A program made the translations under genes and the position numbers. 64,000 nt of DNA from Epithemia pelagica (Eukaryota; Bacillariophyta; Bacillariophyceae; Surirellales; Surirellaceae): assembly GCA_946965045.2 (NCBI GenBank), contig OX337233.1, positions 1,240,001 through 1,304,000 of the forward strand. Reading direction: 5' to 3'. Position 1 is the stretch's first letter, and every line of letters begins with the position of its first letter. The notes under the pieces are model-generated. The model saw only the letters and a program-made list of their open reading frames with translations. It searched no databases and had not been told where the DNA came from. This document shows, piece after piece, positions 30,708 through 42,642 of this stretch.

Positions 30708-32027
30708 TTAGGCACCTGTTTGATCCTCGTCTAGGCAAGTCAACACATTTGCGTCTTGTTGTTGGCGAAATGATTGCGAGTGCATCCTCAATACAGGTTT
30801 CCCACCTAATACTCGAGCTTCCCGTTGAGCCTGTAAACGACGTGCCTGACACGAAACCGAGTCTTTCTTCTCACTGCCTCTTGTTTCTGTGCAGTTGTCA
30901 TCCAAATAAAACACACCCAGTACGGCATCCTGTTTTTCTGGATAGGGCAAAGCCATGACAATTTCATTCCAAAAGCCTTCGACCGTATACGACGATGAGG
31001 TCGTTGACGCCTCTGACTCGCCCTTATTTTTGTTGGTAGTGGTGGAATTGCGGGTAAGGTCATGTCCTCGAAGGAATTGCAACTGGATATCAATCATTTC
31101 TTGCCATTGTTCGGGTGGATATCCAAAGCTACCCGCATAAATCCAAAAACTCCCATGCCTTTTCGCGAGATCTTGGTCCGATACCTTGCATACGGGGTGT
31201 CCCACAATGGCGGCATGTTGTTCTTGATAAATCGAATACAAGGGCTGGATCTCAAACACTGAGGACTCTTGGTTATATTTGGTTCTTGTTTCATTGTGAG
31301 ACGTGGCGTTGATCGTCCGTGGCCTCCACGTAAAGGCTTGAATGAGCTCCGCATGTTGAATGGCAAAATAGTCACCACAGTCAATCTTGGTCCATGGATT
31401 TGTGTGGACGCCAAAGTTGAGGTTCTTGAACTGCCGAATTTGTTGGTGTAGTATTTGCTTTTCATGTTCGTTCTGGTAGCTTGGAAAGTGTGGATCCAAG
31501 TCGAGGGGGCCACAGCCTTGGTCTTGACGTTCGGCCGAGACGGCATCGGAGGGATACAAACAATGAATTTGAATCAGGGGTGATGTCGGATCCAACAAGA
31601 GACCGACATGGGATTGCGTGGTCACCACTTGCGGCCCCGTCAAGGCATTGATCCATGAGGCCGACATGTGGGTCCGTGTCATGGGAATGGTACATTGCAA
31701 CGGAAAGCACATGCTCAACAAAATACCATGCGTACTCAAATAACGAGACAATTGGCGTTGAATACTGCTTTGGGATGCTGCCGTTGTCGCCGTTCGTCTC
31801 CAGGCCATGCGAGTGTGATTGTTCCATGTGGTCGTCCCTGTGGTGGTGGTAGTTGTGGCAGTGAATCTATGGGACGACTGGCTGCTGCTGCTGTTGTCGT
31901 CTTGTGGTGGTGGTTGTGGTCGAAGAATCCTCTTCTCGTCCACAGACGACGGCGAAAAGGGTTCCGTGTTTCGGTAATTTTCCGAAAGACGAATGGCGAG
32001 TTCCCTACAACCACTTGCCGCTGCCAT
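30708..32027 (-). CDS. Hypothetical protein, ~439 residues, Ser/Thr-rich N-terminus
   Basis: The long frame starts at ATG 32,025-32,027 (MAAASGCRELAIRL); a further upstream ATG frame to 32,135 exists. The N-terminal 100 residues are rich in Ser/Thr/Gln. From about residue 110 there is an ordered part with scattered cysteines (GILLSMCFPLQCTIPM, IQIHCLYPSDA, VGHPVCKVSDQDLAKR, VFYLDDNCTE) and many aromatic residues (FWIYAGSFGYPPEQW). No family is recognised. The gene is intron-less as far as visible, and long uninterrupted coding in only this frame supports it. Function unknown. Confidence 0.6.
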   Translation of the reverse strand: MAAASGCRELAIRLSENYRNTEPFSPSSVDEKRILRPQPPPQDDNSSSSQSSHRFTATTTTTTGTTTWNNHTRMAWRRTATTAASQSSIQRQLSRYLSTHGILLSMCFPLQCTIPMTRTHMSASWINALTGPQVVTTQSHVGLLLDPTSPLIQIHCLYPSDAVSAERQDQGCGPLDLDPHFPSYQNEHEKQILHQQIRQFKNLNFGVHTNPWTKIDCGDYFAIQHAELIQAFTWRPRTINATSHNETRTKYNQESSVFEIQPLYSIYQEQHAAIVGHPVCKVSDQDLAKRHGSFWIYAGSFGYPPEQWQEMIDIQLQFLRGHDLTRNSTTTNKNKGESEASTTSSSYTVEGFWNEIVMALPYPEKQDAVLGVFYLDDNCTETRGSEKKDSVSCQARRLQAQREARVLGGKPVLRMHSQSFRQQQDANVLTCLDEDQTGA

Positions 32028-32304
32028 GGTGATGATGAAGCATTTTTTTGGATGGAGGTGGATGGGGTATGGGGTGCGACCCCGGTGGTCGCCCCGCAAA
32101 GTCAGTAGGGGCCCCATGAGCGACTCCAAAATCAAAGGAAATCTAATAAAATCGGAGGAAATACAGTCCGAATTAACTCCCAGGAGTACACGGTGTACTC
32201 ACAGGCTAAAAGGTAGAACTCAGGATTTCATGCAAAAGAGTAACCATGTCGGCCAAGCTTACTAGGAGTAGGACGCGCAGAAAAAGGAGTGGCAATCAGC
32301 AACC

Positions 32305-34908
32305 ATGGAAATGGAAACAACAGATGAGGAACGGCATTGGAAAGAAGCAGCTGCAGCATGGAAAGATGAATCTGTTACTGGCATACCCCTTGAGCAATTT
32401 GATCCAGAAAATGAAGATATGACTCCAGTATATGACGCATTAAAGGTTACCAGTGAAATTGCGCAACAGAGACTCGATGAATATATTATTCGTCTTCGAA
32501 AGGCACAAAGAGTCAGCGAAGAAAAGGAGGCACCAGTGAGTTTGAATTTCTGATTGTGTATCTGTATTCGATTTTGAGATTCTTGTCATTCTGCCTGTTT
32601 CATCAATTATCTGGGCAGGCTGGTATTGAGCAACACTGCCTCAGCAGCAACAACAAACAATTGAGTGAACAAATTGAAGCCCTCACATCATCTTTTTTTA
32701 ATATACCTGCATCTTTTTCATACTCTCTTGTCATGTCTCATTCGGGACTTGCTCAAAAATCGTGCTTCGTTCTTTCACCGATCCGACAATGGCATCGCTT
32801 GTCGTCAATTGAACATTGTTTTGTTGATTGCGATTGCAATCATTCTTAAATCAACAATGCGACGGTGGCGCTATTTGTCACAGGCAGACATGCAGTTTGT
32901 GTCGTCAAGAAATGATACCCATGCATCTACCGTTCGTTACCTTCATTACACGAGGAAAACACATGTGATTTCTCTTCACGCGAACTAGCGGATTTGGTCT
33001 GATCACCTGGGACGGACTGAGATTCGGACGGCGAGAAGTTCAGGATGTGTATGATTCCAGTGGAATTAAACGTATCTTGGCTCAGACTACTTGGAAAGAG
33101 ATTGTCGAGTCGCCCAATTTTGTTTCCCGCCTTCAAACGAAATTTGTTGCGAATGGAATTAAGGCGAATCAGATGGAATTCATGATGACAGACTTACAGA
33201 ATGCCGGGGAGATGGCACACCAGCAATTCTTCTACTCTTCGTTTAGTATGCTTTTTGCATCAGCGGCACTGAAGCCGGGCAAGAAGTTCCTTCCTCTTGG
33301 ATATCGTGCTGATGAGGAAGTGACCTCATCGATCCCATGTATGTGGAGGGATGACGAAGACCACGATTTCGAAAAAGGTCACATAACAATCAGCCAGATT
33401 CTGCCGCAGTTCTAAGGTCTCCATACGACGTTTTTGGCATGATGGAAATCAAACCATCCAGCAATTACCCAAGCTTAAATCTTAGAGACTACGACAAGTG
33501 CGTTCTAGCAACAGCTTCTACTGCTCTTGCGTTGCTCCCCCTGTTTGAGCCGGACGAGATCAAATCTCTTGCAATTCCCTTCGTTGTTGCACAGGGAGAA
33601 ATTTTGTCGCTTTATGTGACAAGACTGAAAGACAATGGTGTCCCTTTTGTCTCCTTGGTGAATCTACACGACGATGACCTCAAAAGTGATTATGTGAATT
33701 GCCAAGACTCACCATCGGATGAGCGTTTGCGCTGCTTTGTCGCTTTAGCTGTTTTATTGGACGAATTCCTTGGCATCATGGAAGATCGGAATGTCAAAAA
33801 ATACATACAGAAGGAAGTCCGTATTTCGGGGCGTAACATTTTCGAGACAACAGGGGGGAGCAATGCAAAATCGACAAAAAGGAGCATAGATTCAAAAGAA
33901 ACAGCGACAAGCAGTGAAAAACAGAGTACCGACAAAAAGATGGAAACGGAAGCTCGCGAGGCTGCAAGTTGCCAGGGGAGGTTTCAAAACGTAGTTTACC
34001 CGTTCACAAGGTTCTTGAGTTTTGGCGATGACTTCGTGGTTGATTATCAGAGTAAATCACCTTTTTACTTCAAAGGGGAATATGATCGTGAGCAGATTGG
34101 CAAGTCGAAGGGTGTTTTCCTGAAAGTCTGGAAAGTTGACGACCTCTTCTCTCCTGAGTCGGTCGAGAAAGAATGGATGCTGCAATGGAGGGCGCAGAGT
34201 TACAATATTCCAGTTGCCTCGCCACTCTCCAAGGAACTGATCAAATCAAAACCTCAACAAGTTGGGCATGAGTATCTCGTCGCTGCAATGGAGTTTGTTG
34301 ATTTTGATGAAATTGATACTATTGACGATGTCATTTTCTTTTCGATAGCGCTTCTCTCTACTGTGGAAAGACTTCATTCCAAAGCGGCCGTATTGCACTG
34401 TGATTTGAAGCCCAACAATGTGCGTTGGAGCAAAGGAGTTGTGAAGCTAATTGATTTTGGCCGTGCCCAATTGCTTGCCGAAGCAAAGAATGTTCCAGGG
34501 ACTAGGGGATACGAAGCCCCAGAGGTCGAACGGGGAGAGGTACCAGCCATTGCTTCTGATGCGTATTCTGCGGGTAAGACGATTGGTTACTTTTTCGAGC
34601 AAGTACTCGAACGTGGGCATACTCTAGACTCCAAGTCTCTCGCGATCGAAACGACAGTAGATGGTTTGACAAGGGCTGATTCCATCTGTCGCATGTCAGT
34701 TTCGGATGCACATAAAATCTTGTCAAATCTGGTGGGTGCAGATGCCGATGATGTTACTACAAATACCGAGTCTTTGACGAAGAACCATTTGATTTACGAA
34801 GATAAGATTGTGTCTCCAATTTCCTCGGAAGCTCCGGTACCGCAATCCAGTCTCAGCCAACGACGTGCAGTTGCCCCAACCAAGAGAAGATTAGACGAAA
34901 TATCATAG
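32305..34908 (+). CDS. Crinkler/CR-like nuclease-kinase protein B (multi-exon, one frame break)
   Basis: Exon 1 (32,305-32,535) encodes a charged helical leader of 77 residues unrelated to that of protein A. It is followed by an 83-bp intron (32,536-32,618) that is nearly identical to the protein A intron, and an exon reading AGIEQHCLSSNNKQLSEQIEALTSS. The downstream coding frame (about 32,990-33,377, then 33,398-34,908) contains a nuclease-like region with the motif SPYDVFGMMEIKPS, resembling a PD-(D/E)XK D...ExK site. A Lys/Thr-rich linker follows, then a protein kinase domain (HCDLKPNNV catalytic loop, LIDFGRA, GTRGYEAPEV). Near 33,378-33,397 the frame must shift by one, either by a mutation or a sequencing error. 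The connection between exon 2 and 32,990 is not resolved. Nuclease-kinase order follows Crinkler-type effectors; the cellular role is unknown. Confidence 0.65.
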
Positions 34909-35396
34909 GAAAGAGAGGAGGCTAACAGTGTAAAGAAACTTATCTAAAGTTATTAGGGCTATTTCAATTTGCTTGATAAAGCATAAATGAGAGGAGGCTT
35001 ACCTCAAAGATTTTTCTTGTTGAGAGTCATTTAGCAAGCCCCCTCTGTGTGTTGTCTCGTGACAGTGACATTACCCGTCTCGGAAGACAAAAAAGTCTAT
35101 GATCCATGGTGTGCAACTCTGGTCTTCTTGCGTCGAACAACTCATTGCAATGAAAAGGTCTGCAGGGCCATGGTTCCAAAAATTATATTGGGCGTTCGGC
35201 GGTCTCCGCAAAACTGGATCGCTTCGCATGGAGAGTGTAGGCTGTCTGACTTGGTCCGAGGAAACTGCTGTTCCTAGTACTATCTTGGAATTGGTGTCGT
35301 TCACGGAGCAAGCAGTATGCGTTGCAACACCTTCCTGGACGGCAACGAACCATGCATTCTTCGTGCCATGTCACACGTGTCCACCAGAACAGCCTC
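34909..35396. other. Intergenic, no gene recognised
   Basis: 3' flank of nuclease-kinase B and of the phosducin-like gene on the opposite strand. Frames are short and incoherent. Confidence 0.4.
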
Positions 35397-36170
35397 TTAT
35401 TCGTCCTCCTCGATCTTGCTTCGTCCGACGGTCGGTGGTCCACCAATGCCATGCGACAACAACCGAGTCGCCAATTGATCCGCAGTGGTTTCTATAGGCA
35501 GTTGAATCCATTGATGTTGGAGTTTGCCATGTCGATAGGCAAAGAGCGTCGGCAACTGATGGAGGGGCCACTGCTCGTCAATGGCAGACTGGTAGGGAAT
35601 GGCCACACATTTCACCCATGGCCATGCGTGAGCCAATTCGACCGTCGCGCGTTCGACACACCCCGTGCGTTCGAGATCGTTGGAGGTCAAGCACACAATC
35701 ACCCACACGTCCATGGATGCCTCATTGACCTCCACTGGCCATTCGGGACGCGAAATCGTATGGACTTGACCAAACAAGAATCGACGACCGGAAGAAGAAG
35801 AAGCTGCCGTTTGTTGTAATTCCTGTATGCGTTGTTCGCGGTAACGCTTCATAAAATCGTCGTCGTCGTCATCATCGTCCCAATCATTGTCATCGTCGTC
35901 GTCATCCGAATCCTTTTGGTGGTTGTCCGTTTCGGTTTGGACCCGCCAGGGATCTGGTCGACTCTGTTGCTCCTTGTCCTGCTCTACGTGTCGTTTCTGT
36001 TGCTCCAAGAGTGCTTGAGCTTGTTCCGGTGTGGCACCCTTGGCGATCAAGGCTTGTTGTTGGGTGACAATGCCATGACGAATGAGAGCGTCGTCAAATT
36101 CCGTCGTTTCCGTTGTGTATCTATAGGACGGCTGATTCACTGCGTAATTGGTCACGCCGTGACCTTCCAT
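35397..36170 (-). CDS. Phosducin-like protein (PDCL2/3 type)
   Basis: A 257-residue phosducin-family protein. Relatives are cytosolic co-chaperones of the CCT/TRiC chaperonin for G-beta, actin and tubulin folding. The N-terminus has the family start block (TTEFDDALIRHGIV), then a Gln/Glu-rich helix and a run of aspartates. A helix (MKRYREQRIQELQ) and a thioredoxin-like fold follow (FGQVHTISRPEWPVEVNEAS, DVWVIVCL, ELAHAWPWVKCVAI, LPTLFAYRHGKL). It lacks a CxxC redox pair, as is normal for phosducins. ATG 36,168-36,170 is chosen because the sequence upstream of it lacks family features. The very acidic insert of about 20 Asp is longer than usual. Confidence 0.88.
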   Translation of the reverse strand: MEGHGVTNYAVNQPSYRYTTETTEFDDALIRHGIVTQQQALIAKGATPEQAQALLEQQKRHVEQDKEQQSRPDPWRVQTETDNHQKDSDDDDDDNDWDDDDDDDDFMKRYREQRIQELQQTAASSSSGRRFLFGQVHTISRPEWPVEVNEASMDVWVIVCLTSNDLERTGCVERATVELAHAWPWVKCVAIPYQSAIDEQWPLHQLPTLFAYRHGKLQHQWIQLPIETTADQLATRLLSHGIGGPPTVGRSKIEEDE

Positions 36171-36649
36171 GGTATATATCACAATCCTAGCAGCGGGAGA
36201 CTGGCAACAAACGTGTAAGGGCAAGGGCGAGGATCAGGATTGGAATGACAATGGTAAATGTACAAGAGATATATGGTGCTGAACTTGGAATAATTGAGGG
36301 TCGATCTATAAAAGGGGGTGAATTGGGGGGGTATAACGATGAGGTATCTGGGGGCAGAATACTAGCACGCCAGCCAGTCGTATAGACTCACCGCGCCTGG
36401 CGATCGGCCCAATTTTGTGCCGGATTTGGCTGCGTCAACACAACATCATCCTTTAAGATGTTCTATGACTACGATTTATCATATTGGATATCCTTATGCA
36501 TCCCTCTCTTCTCTTGCCTCCATTTCGTCCTCTCCGAGATGCATCCCTCTCTTCTCTTGCCTCCATTTCGTCTTCTCCGAGATCTCAAAAGCTTTGCTGC
36601 GAGAGTGAAGCCTTTTTAATCGGATCCATTGAACAATAGGAAGCGAATC
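36171..36649. repeat. Intergenic with 43-bp tandem duplication
   Basis: A 43-bp unit beginning ATGCATCCCTCTCTTCTCTT occurs twice in direct tandem at 36,496-36,581, differing by one base. It lies 70-150 bp upstream of the metalloprotease start and may affect its promoter. Nothing else is recognised. Confidence 0.7.
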
Positions 36650-38497
36650 ATGTGTCGTTCATTAGTGCTGTGGAACATCGCACTTTTCGTGGCATCCATG
36701 ACATGTGTAATGGGAGCATCGTCAGAAGGTAAGGAACAAGGAGAGCATTACATGTGTGATGGATCGGCTACTATGGCATTCGTGGAACCTGAAATATTGT
36801 TTCTCACTACAATTGCATCTATAGCATTTCGGGTCGTTCCACGAACCGTTCAAGTGGACATTGTCAAAGACCGGCACTACAATGGAGATACCAACTGGAC
36901 GCTGACAAACCGCAAGGGCAAGGTGGTTTTGCATGGATCGTCGCCAACATTCCAGCGACGCATTGGTCCAGGACGCTTTTGTTTCCGCATGACAGATGCC
37001 TGGGGCGACGGCATTTGTTGTGGACGACAGGGCAATGGACGTTTTACCGTGACCGTGTCGGGCCCCAAAAATGTCAATGGCACCGTCGTTGCTTCGGGTG
37101 GGAATTTTCGATATTCCTCTGGCAATCGGTGTTTTCATGTCAATCGATATGGACAAACACGTCCCATGCGACCTCGTGGTACCAAACTCTGTCCCAATCC
37201 CAAAAAGAATCCTCAACGCTTCCACATGTGTCTGGACCTGGTCGATCCCAGTGGATTTTTACAAGCCCATGGCCTGTTGCAAGCCTCTGAAGAATCCCTC
37301 ATTCGGGCCAAGCGGCAATGGGAATCGGTCATTCTAGGTGGAGCTGGGAAACGGACGCATTTCACTCGAGATGGATTGCGTGTGCGAGATTTGTACGTCG
37401 AAGTCGTCATCAAGGCGGTGGATGGACAACGAGGAACGTTGGCCTATGCCGCTCCGGGACAAACCACGAAACGAACCAATACCACTACCACAGTAGTGAA
37501 TGGCCGTACCCCAGTCCAAGCCTTTACGGGAATTATGCATTTTGATTTGGACGATATTCCCAACATGATCCGGCTCGGAAACATGGATCATGTCGTCATG
37601 CATGAACTTGGTCATATATTAGGTACGACCCAAGTGTCAATAGACCATTCATGTGTTCCTGGCAAAAAAACAGAATCCTGACAGACGGATTGATCTGCTC
37701 TTTTTACTATGACTTGTCGTCACTTGTTTTCAGGCATTGGCACTCTGTTTCGACACAACCACTTGTACGATCGATGGCATCCGGAGCAGGGATACCAGGG
37801 TGACAATGGGAATTTTGCGTATCGCCAACTCTTGGTCGACAGCGGCGCCTCCATTGCACTCAACGATACGAATATTACCCTCCCTATTGAACAAGATGGT
37901 GGCATTGGGGTGGCGCACGGTCATTTTGATGAACGTTGCCTGTTTCAGGAACTCATGACGGGAATGTTGGGTCGCAAAAATACCTTTTCCAACATTACCA
38001 TTGCCGTCTTGGAGGATTTGGGATTTGAGGTCAATTACACACAAGCGGTAAACTTTACCTTGCCACCACGGCGTCTCCAAACCTGCTTGGAACTTTCCAA
38101 TTCAACCAACACCAATGCGACCAATGCAAACACAACAAGTACGTCCAGTACTTCTGCATCGGCTACTACAAATCCAAGCAACCCTGTATACATTGAGCAA
38201 GGCTATTGGAGCAGGGGATCTTCCAGACTACTGGTTTCTGGCGGAGCCAACTCCCAATCTGCAGGTACAAAAGCAAGACTCGGGTTCGACCACGATAATT
38301 CTAGAGAACAGGACGCCTTTTACTCGGGGATTCAATTTCTCAAGCACCACAATGGTGCTCCAGGTAAAAGACACCGAAACAGTCCTACTGGTTTCCCCGA
38401 CGATTCGGATCGCGAAGCGGTTAGCGTTGTATACGCCGGAAACAAGGAAGATTCCATGTTCGTACTGCATGTCGAGGCTCGACCCTCGAACACGTGA
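36650..38497 (+). CDS. Leishmanolysin-like secreted zinc metalloprotease
   Basis: Two exons (36,650-37,622 and 37,734-38,497) join to a 578-residue protein. ATG 36,650 gives a signal peptide (MCRSLVLWNIALFVASM...). Next comes a Cys-containing beta domain with the DAWGDGICCGRQGNGRFTV pattern common in diatom extracellular proteins. The peptidase M8 region follows: HFDLDDIPNM, the zinc site HELGHILG spanning the intron, then GVAHGHFDERCLFQELMTG, where the third histidine ligand of leishmanolysins is expected, and ITIAVLEDLGF. The C-terminus is Ser/Thr/Asn-rich and probably glycosylated, with a last block (DREAVSVVYAGNKEDS) also found in a fragment at 55,280. Function: extracellular or cell-surface protein degradation, inferred. 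It is convergent with the vWD gene. Confidence 0.85.
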
Positions 38498-39019
38498 AAC
38501 AAGCTTTGGGTCATGCAAATGTAGAGCTGCTTGTACTACTAGCTACTAGAGGAGCTCTAACCCCAAAGGCAAACGTGATCCAAAGGGAAAGGCAAAGTCA
38601 CGGCGGCATCCTCCTCCCAACACCAGCAGAGCAAACGGAATGGCAACACAGCCCAACCAGCACCACACCCGAAACCGAGGGGACGAAACGGACGGCCGCG
38701 GAGGAATGAAACAGGACCAGCACCGCCAAAATACTGATGGTGACACGACAATCCCAGAGAACTACCACAGCCATAATTGAAACTCCTTCGGAAACACACC
38801 TGACCAAATTCAGGAGGCTCAGTCATTGGCCTAACCAAACAGTCCAGACAACTCGTTTCGCATTGTGAGTGAAAATGTCGTTGAATGCTAAGCTAGATAA
38901 AGAAACTCGAGCTAAATTCAAACAAATTCAAGAGTTAACATGTACTTGGGGTCTTGTGCAGAAAGAAGGTCAACTCGAAGGTGATCTCATCCTTTCATCC
39001 GTTCATTTCTCACATTGCC
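38498..39019. other. Convergent intergenic region, no gene recognised
   Basis: Lies between the stop codons of the metalloprotease and vWD genes. Two short Pro/Gly-rich minus frames here look like chance. No repeat or RNA feature seen. Confidence 0.4.
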
Positions 39020-42000
39020 TCATTCCACATGTACAATATGCCCTTCTTCAGCAACCAACACATCTCGGGTTGCAATCACGTCGAAGATACAATCATCCTT
39101 ATCCGCCTTCCAATGCGAGCAGGCTTCCTCGGCTTCCTTGCGGAGCGCAGAGTCTCCCAATCGTCCTGATCGCTTCGCAGGGGGAGTACAAGTGTATGGG
39201 AACTGAGGAAAGCGAGAATCGTGGAACAACATGGGCTCGCTCTCACGAACCTGCCATTCCAAGGCAAATGCAGTGGCACCATCTTCGTCGGTGGGGCCGT
39301 TGACAATAAACTCTGTCTTGCCGTCTCGGCCAACCTTTTTGCCTGTACTCCATTCACCCAAAAGACCCAAGCTGCCCTGGAATATGTCACTGCTTCCACC
39401 ATCTACGATTACAGCAGGGAAACCATTTTTGCGAGTATGAAAGTCGATCTTGGCAGCGCCCATACGTTTGTGGGGGCCACTTCCGTCCCGGAGGCGAACC
39501 GAAAGAGCATTAGGATCACGGCGCACCAGAAAACCACCAAGCATGGTTTTGTGGTATATCTTGTTGGGTTCAGCCATTTCCCCATTGATCAAAAACTTCT
39601 CCGCATCGTTGGCGAACTCCAAGACATCAGTGCCAATCTGAAGAGCAATCTTCTCGATAAAAGAAAAATATCGAACGCGCCTTGTGCGGATGTGAAGCTT
39701 CATTCCTTGTCCATTGTTGAAAGAGGGGTTATCGACTAATACAAGATCACACTCCCCGTGATAGTCGAATTTGTCGCCAGTCCACTGGACACGTTACAGT
39801 ACAATAAGAAAGTTTGTCAGGGCTGTGTCAGAGCCAGCAGATATGCAATGAGTAAACAAATATCAGCTTACCGTCTTGAAATGAGGATCACCACTGCCGC
39901 TTCCTTTGTTGCTCGTAGGTTCAAGCTTGTGTTCTAGCTTCTGTTCTTCCTCCTCCCGACACCTTTTCTGTTCCTCCTCCTCCACCTTCTCTTCTTCTGG
40001 TTCCTCCGGTGTCTCCACCAGCGTTTCAGTATTGTTCATCTCACTCTGCTGTCGCTCGGTCTGCGCTGCAACTTCCAAACCACCTGCCAGTCCGTCCATG
40101 ATACATTCGAGATCACTTCCACAAATGCCATACAACGGAGAGGTTTGGTCCAAATTCTTGATTAAGTTCTCAAGAGTAGGGTCATACTCATAGTCGCAGG
40201 TGAACTTGTTATGGAATCTGTTTTGGTTTTCATCTTCGATACACCAATTTCCCTTACAGTAGTTGAATGCTTCCTCCCACTTTGTATCGGTGATGGGAAG
40301 TGTAGCTGCGGCCACGTCCATCCAATCATTCTCACTGATGGCATCCGGAGAACCAAATAACCCAATTATACGCTCTTTCTTGAGTTCATCGGGGAGACAC
40401 AATTCAATGTTGATGTAGCGTCCAAGTCTATCGCGGCTATGGAAATTGTAGGTTATCTTCAGCTGAATCCGGGACTCTGGATAGTAAAACATGCGAACAC
40501 CGCGGGAGACAAAGTAGTGGAGATGTGGTGTACCAGTAGTTTGGGTGCCAAGTTGACCATAGTTCCTATCAATCCCGTCGTTCTTTGATTGAAAAGAAGA
40601 ACAAAAAAGTTAGGAACACTGCCTGGGTTTTGTTTATTGTCAACCAGGAGGTGACTTACCGACTGTCCGCCAATCCACCATTTACGGCGCAAGGTACTGA
40701 TATCAAACTCAACATCGGGTTCATTGGGATTTCCAGTTCTCAAATGGAATCCAGTCATAACCGTCACGCCTTTGATCGAATTGTCGAAAGGCTTCTTGAA
40801 CTTTCCTTGCAATTCAAAGCCCGAGTCAAGAGATTTTGCAAGGATATGATCGCCCTGTCCTTGGCAGCTGTAACGAAGCCCATCATAGGTAACAATATCT
40901 GACATAAAACGAGGAGGTAAGATGACCAGTTCGCCGAAATGAAAAATATCCATCTCTTGTCGTGTGGTTTTGATTGCTACACTTCAAGAAAACACGTGAA
41001 CTTACGGGGATCACCCCAAGCAGCAGCGCAGGTGGGGTTCAGTTCGGACGGATAAAATTTTGCGGATTTCACACACATGACAGTATCAATGGATGGCTGG
41101 TAGCCTGGGTCAATGAGATCTTTATCACGCAACGACGACAGCTCCCTCTGCTCGTTGGAATTGCCATTGCAGTAGCTCTTATCATTCACATAGAACTCTT
41201 TGTTCTTGCAACCTCCGTTCATACCTCTGGTGGTGTACAAAATAAAAAATGAGTTAGAAGAATGTTCACAAAACGACCACGACACTATACTCTCACAGCT
41301 CGTGAGATACCTACCCCAAGGGCACGTTGTCTCGGTCAAGACGCCTAGAGCCTTCACACCATGGATCCCAAACTTCTGTCTCATCTTCTGTTACCTTTTC
41401 CCAAAACGAACCACTCTCAGATCCAGAACAGTAGCAAACGGCTTGGCAGTCATTGGGATCAGGGTAGAAGCCCACCTTCGCATCGGCTGGACATTCAAAC
41501 GAACATTCCTTGCCATCGCAACTATCCGGTTTCTTACAGAAGGGATCAAAGAGCTTTTTCTCTCGGTATACAGCTGGGCCGGGAAGGTACGTCTTGCAGA
41601 CTTCGCTAACGCCGTTCGCAGAAACAGTGTCTGCAAGCTGAAGCAGCGTGCCTAGATTGTAGTTATCCACAACGGCAGTCCACTTGTGCTCGGGTCCTGG
41701 CACAAGCCCTCCCCAAACATCCCTGCCAACATACCGATTCCATTTTCCATTGCACCACTCGTAGCGGTATGGGAGCCTTCGGCCTTTTGCCAAACAAAAG
41801 TGAAAGGCATCACTCCAAGTCTCCACGCCAGCGATTTCATCACCTTCATGGACCGTAAGTTTTGGGTCGCTGTCATTATGGGAAATGATCATTTCGTGCT
41901 CGTACACAACACCTGCTTTCACTGCGAGGTCATCCAAGAGTTTAATTCCATCAGTGGACTTGGACAAGCACTTGCCCCACTGCTTCCCAGAGATGCGACC

Positions 42001-42561
42001 TTCGCAAATAGGATAGTTGGGGTCTTGACAGTGACGACTGTTGTCCTGACCGGTGTAGTCTGTATTACAGTCCTGTCCACTGGGATCAGGTCGGGGAGCT
42101 TCAGGATCTAGAGGCATGGGATTCGTTGACCTTGCATAGCAAAAGCCCTGAACGCAGTCAGGGTAGTCAGGATCCTGACATTCATTCCCAAATTTAGCGT
42201 TCCCAAAGTCCCGTCCGCATCTCTGGTACCTAGGATCGACAGCAAGTGTCTCGAGAGGAGGCCGCGCAAAGCACCTTCCCAACGAAACTCCGCGTTTCGA
42301 ACCTTCGCAATTCGGATAGTCCGGATTTTGGCAGGCGAAACGGTGTTCTCTTGGATAGTCGAAGCGACATTTCTGTGCACATAATGATTAGTTTGATCTG
42401 TTCGAAGGTCAAAGTGTGGTGAAACAACGTTTGCTGACTTATCTTACCTGGTAGCTTGGATCCGATTCTGGAGCGGGAAACACCATATGCGTACTGCCTT
42501 CCACGGCGGCATTCTTGTTGATAGTCGCAGCAAGAAAGACGACGGCAGTTGACAACTTCAT
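39020..42561 (-). CDS. Secreted protein with chitin-binding-like and two von Willebrand D regions
   Basis: Six exons (42,448-42,561; 41,315-42,372; 41,006-41,226; 40,660-40,898; 39,872-40,582; 39,020-39,784) splice in phase to 1,035 residues. The protein starts with a signal peptide (MKLSTAVVFLAATI). Three Cys repeats of the form CQ(N/D)P(D/N)YPxC follow, then a segment resembling a C-type-lectin/FGE fold (WSDAFHFCLAKGRRLPY) and a peritrophin-like Cys-rich region (VGFYPDPNDCQAVCYC). The exon 3/4 junction creates GDPHIVTYDGLRYSC (residues 462 on), a von Willebrand D start; a second, GDPHFKTWTGDKFDYHGEC, is formed at the exon 5/6 junction (about 775). A Glu/Lys-rich stretch lies between the two. 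Likely an extracellular matrix or cell-wall-associated protein; chitin binding is only an inference. Confidence 0.85.
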
Positions 42562-42642
42562 GGTGCTTGAACCAGTGGTTTTCTGATTACTCGGCCGGTG
42601 TCTCACTCAAAATCCGATATAGCTTGCTCGATGCAGATGGGA

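Noticed and set aside
38115..38549. Alternative 144-codon frame at the end of the metalloprotease gene
   Set aside because: The fragment at 55,280 conserves the other frame with silent changes, so that frame is the coding one.
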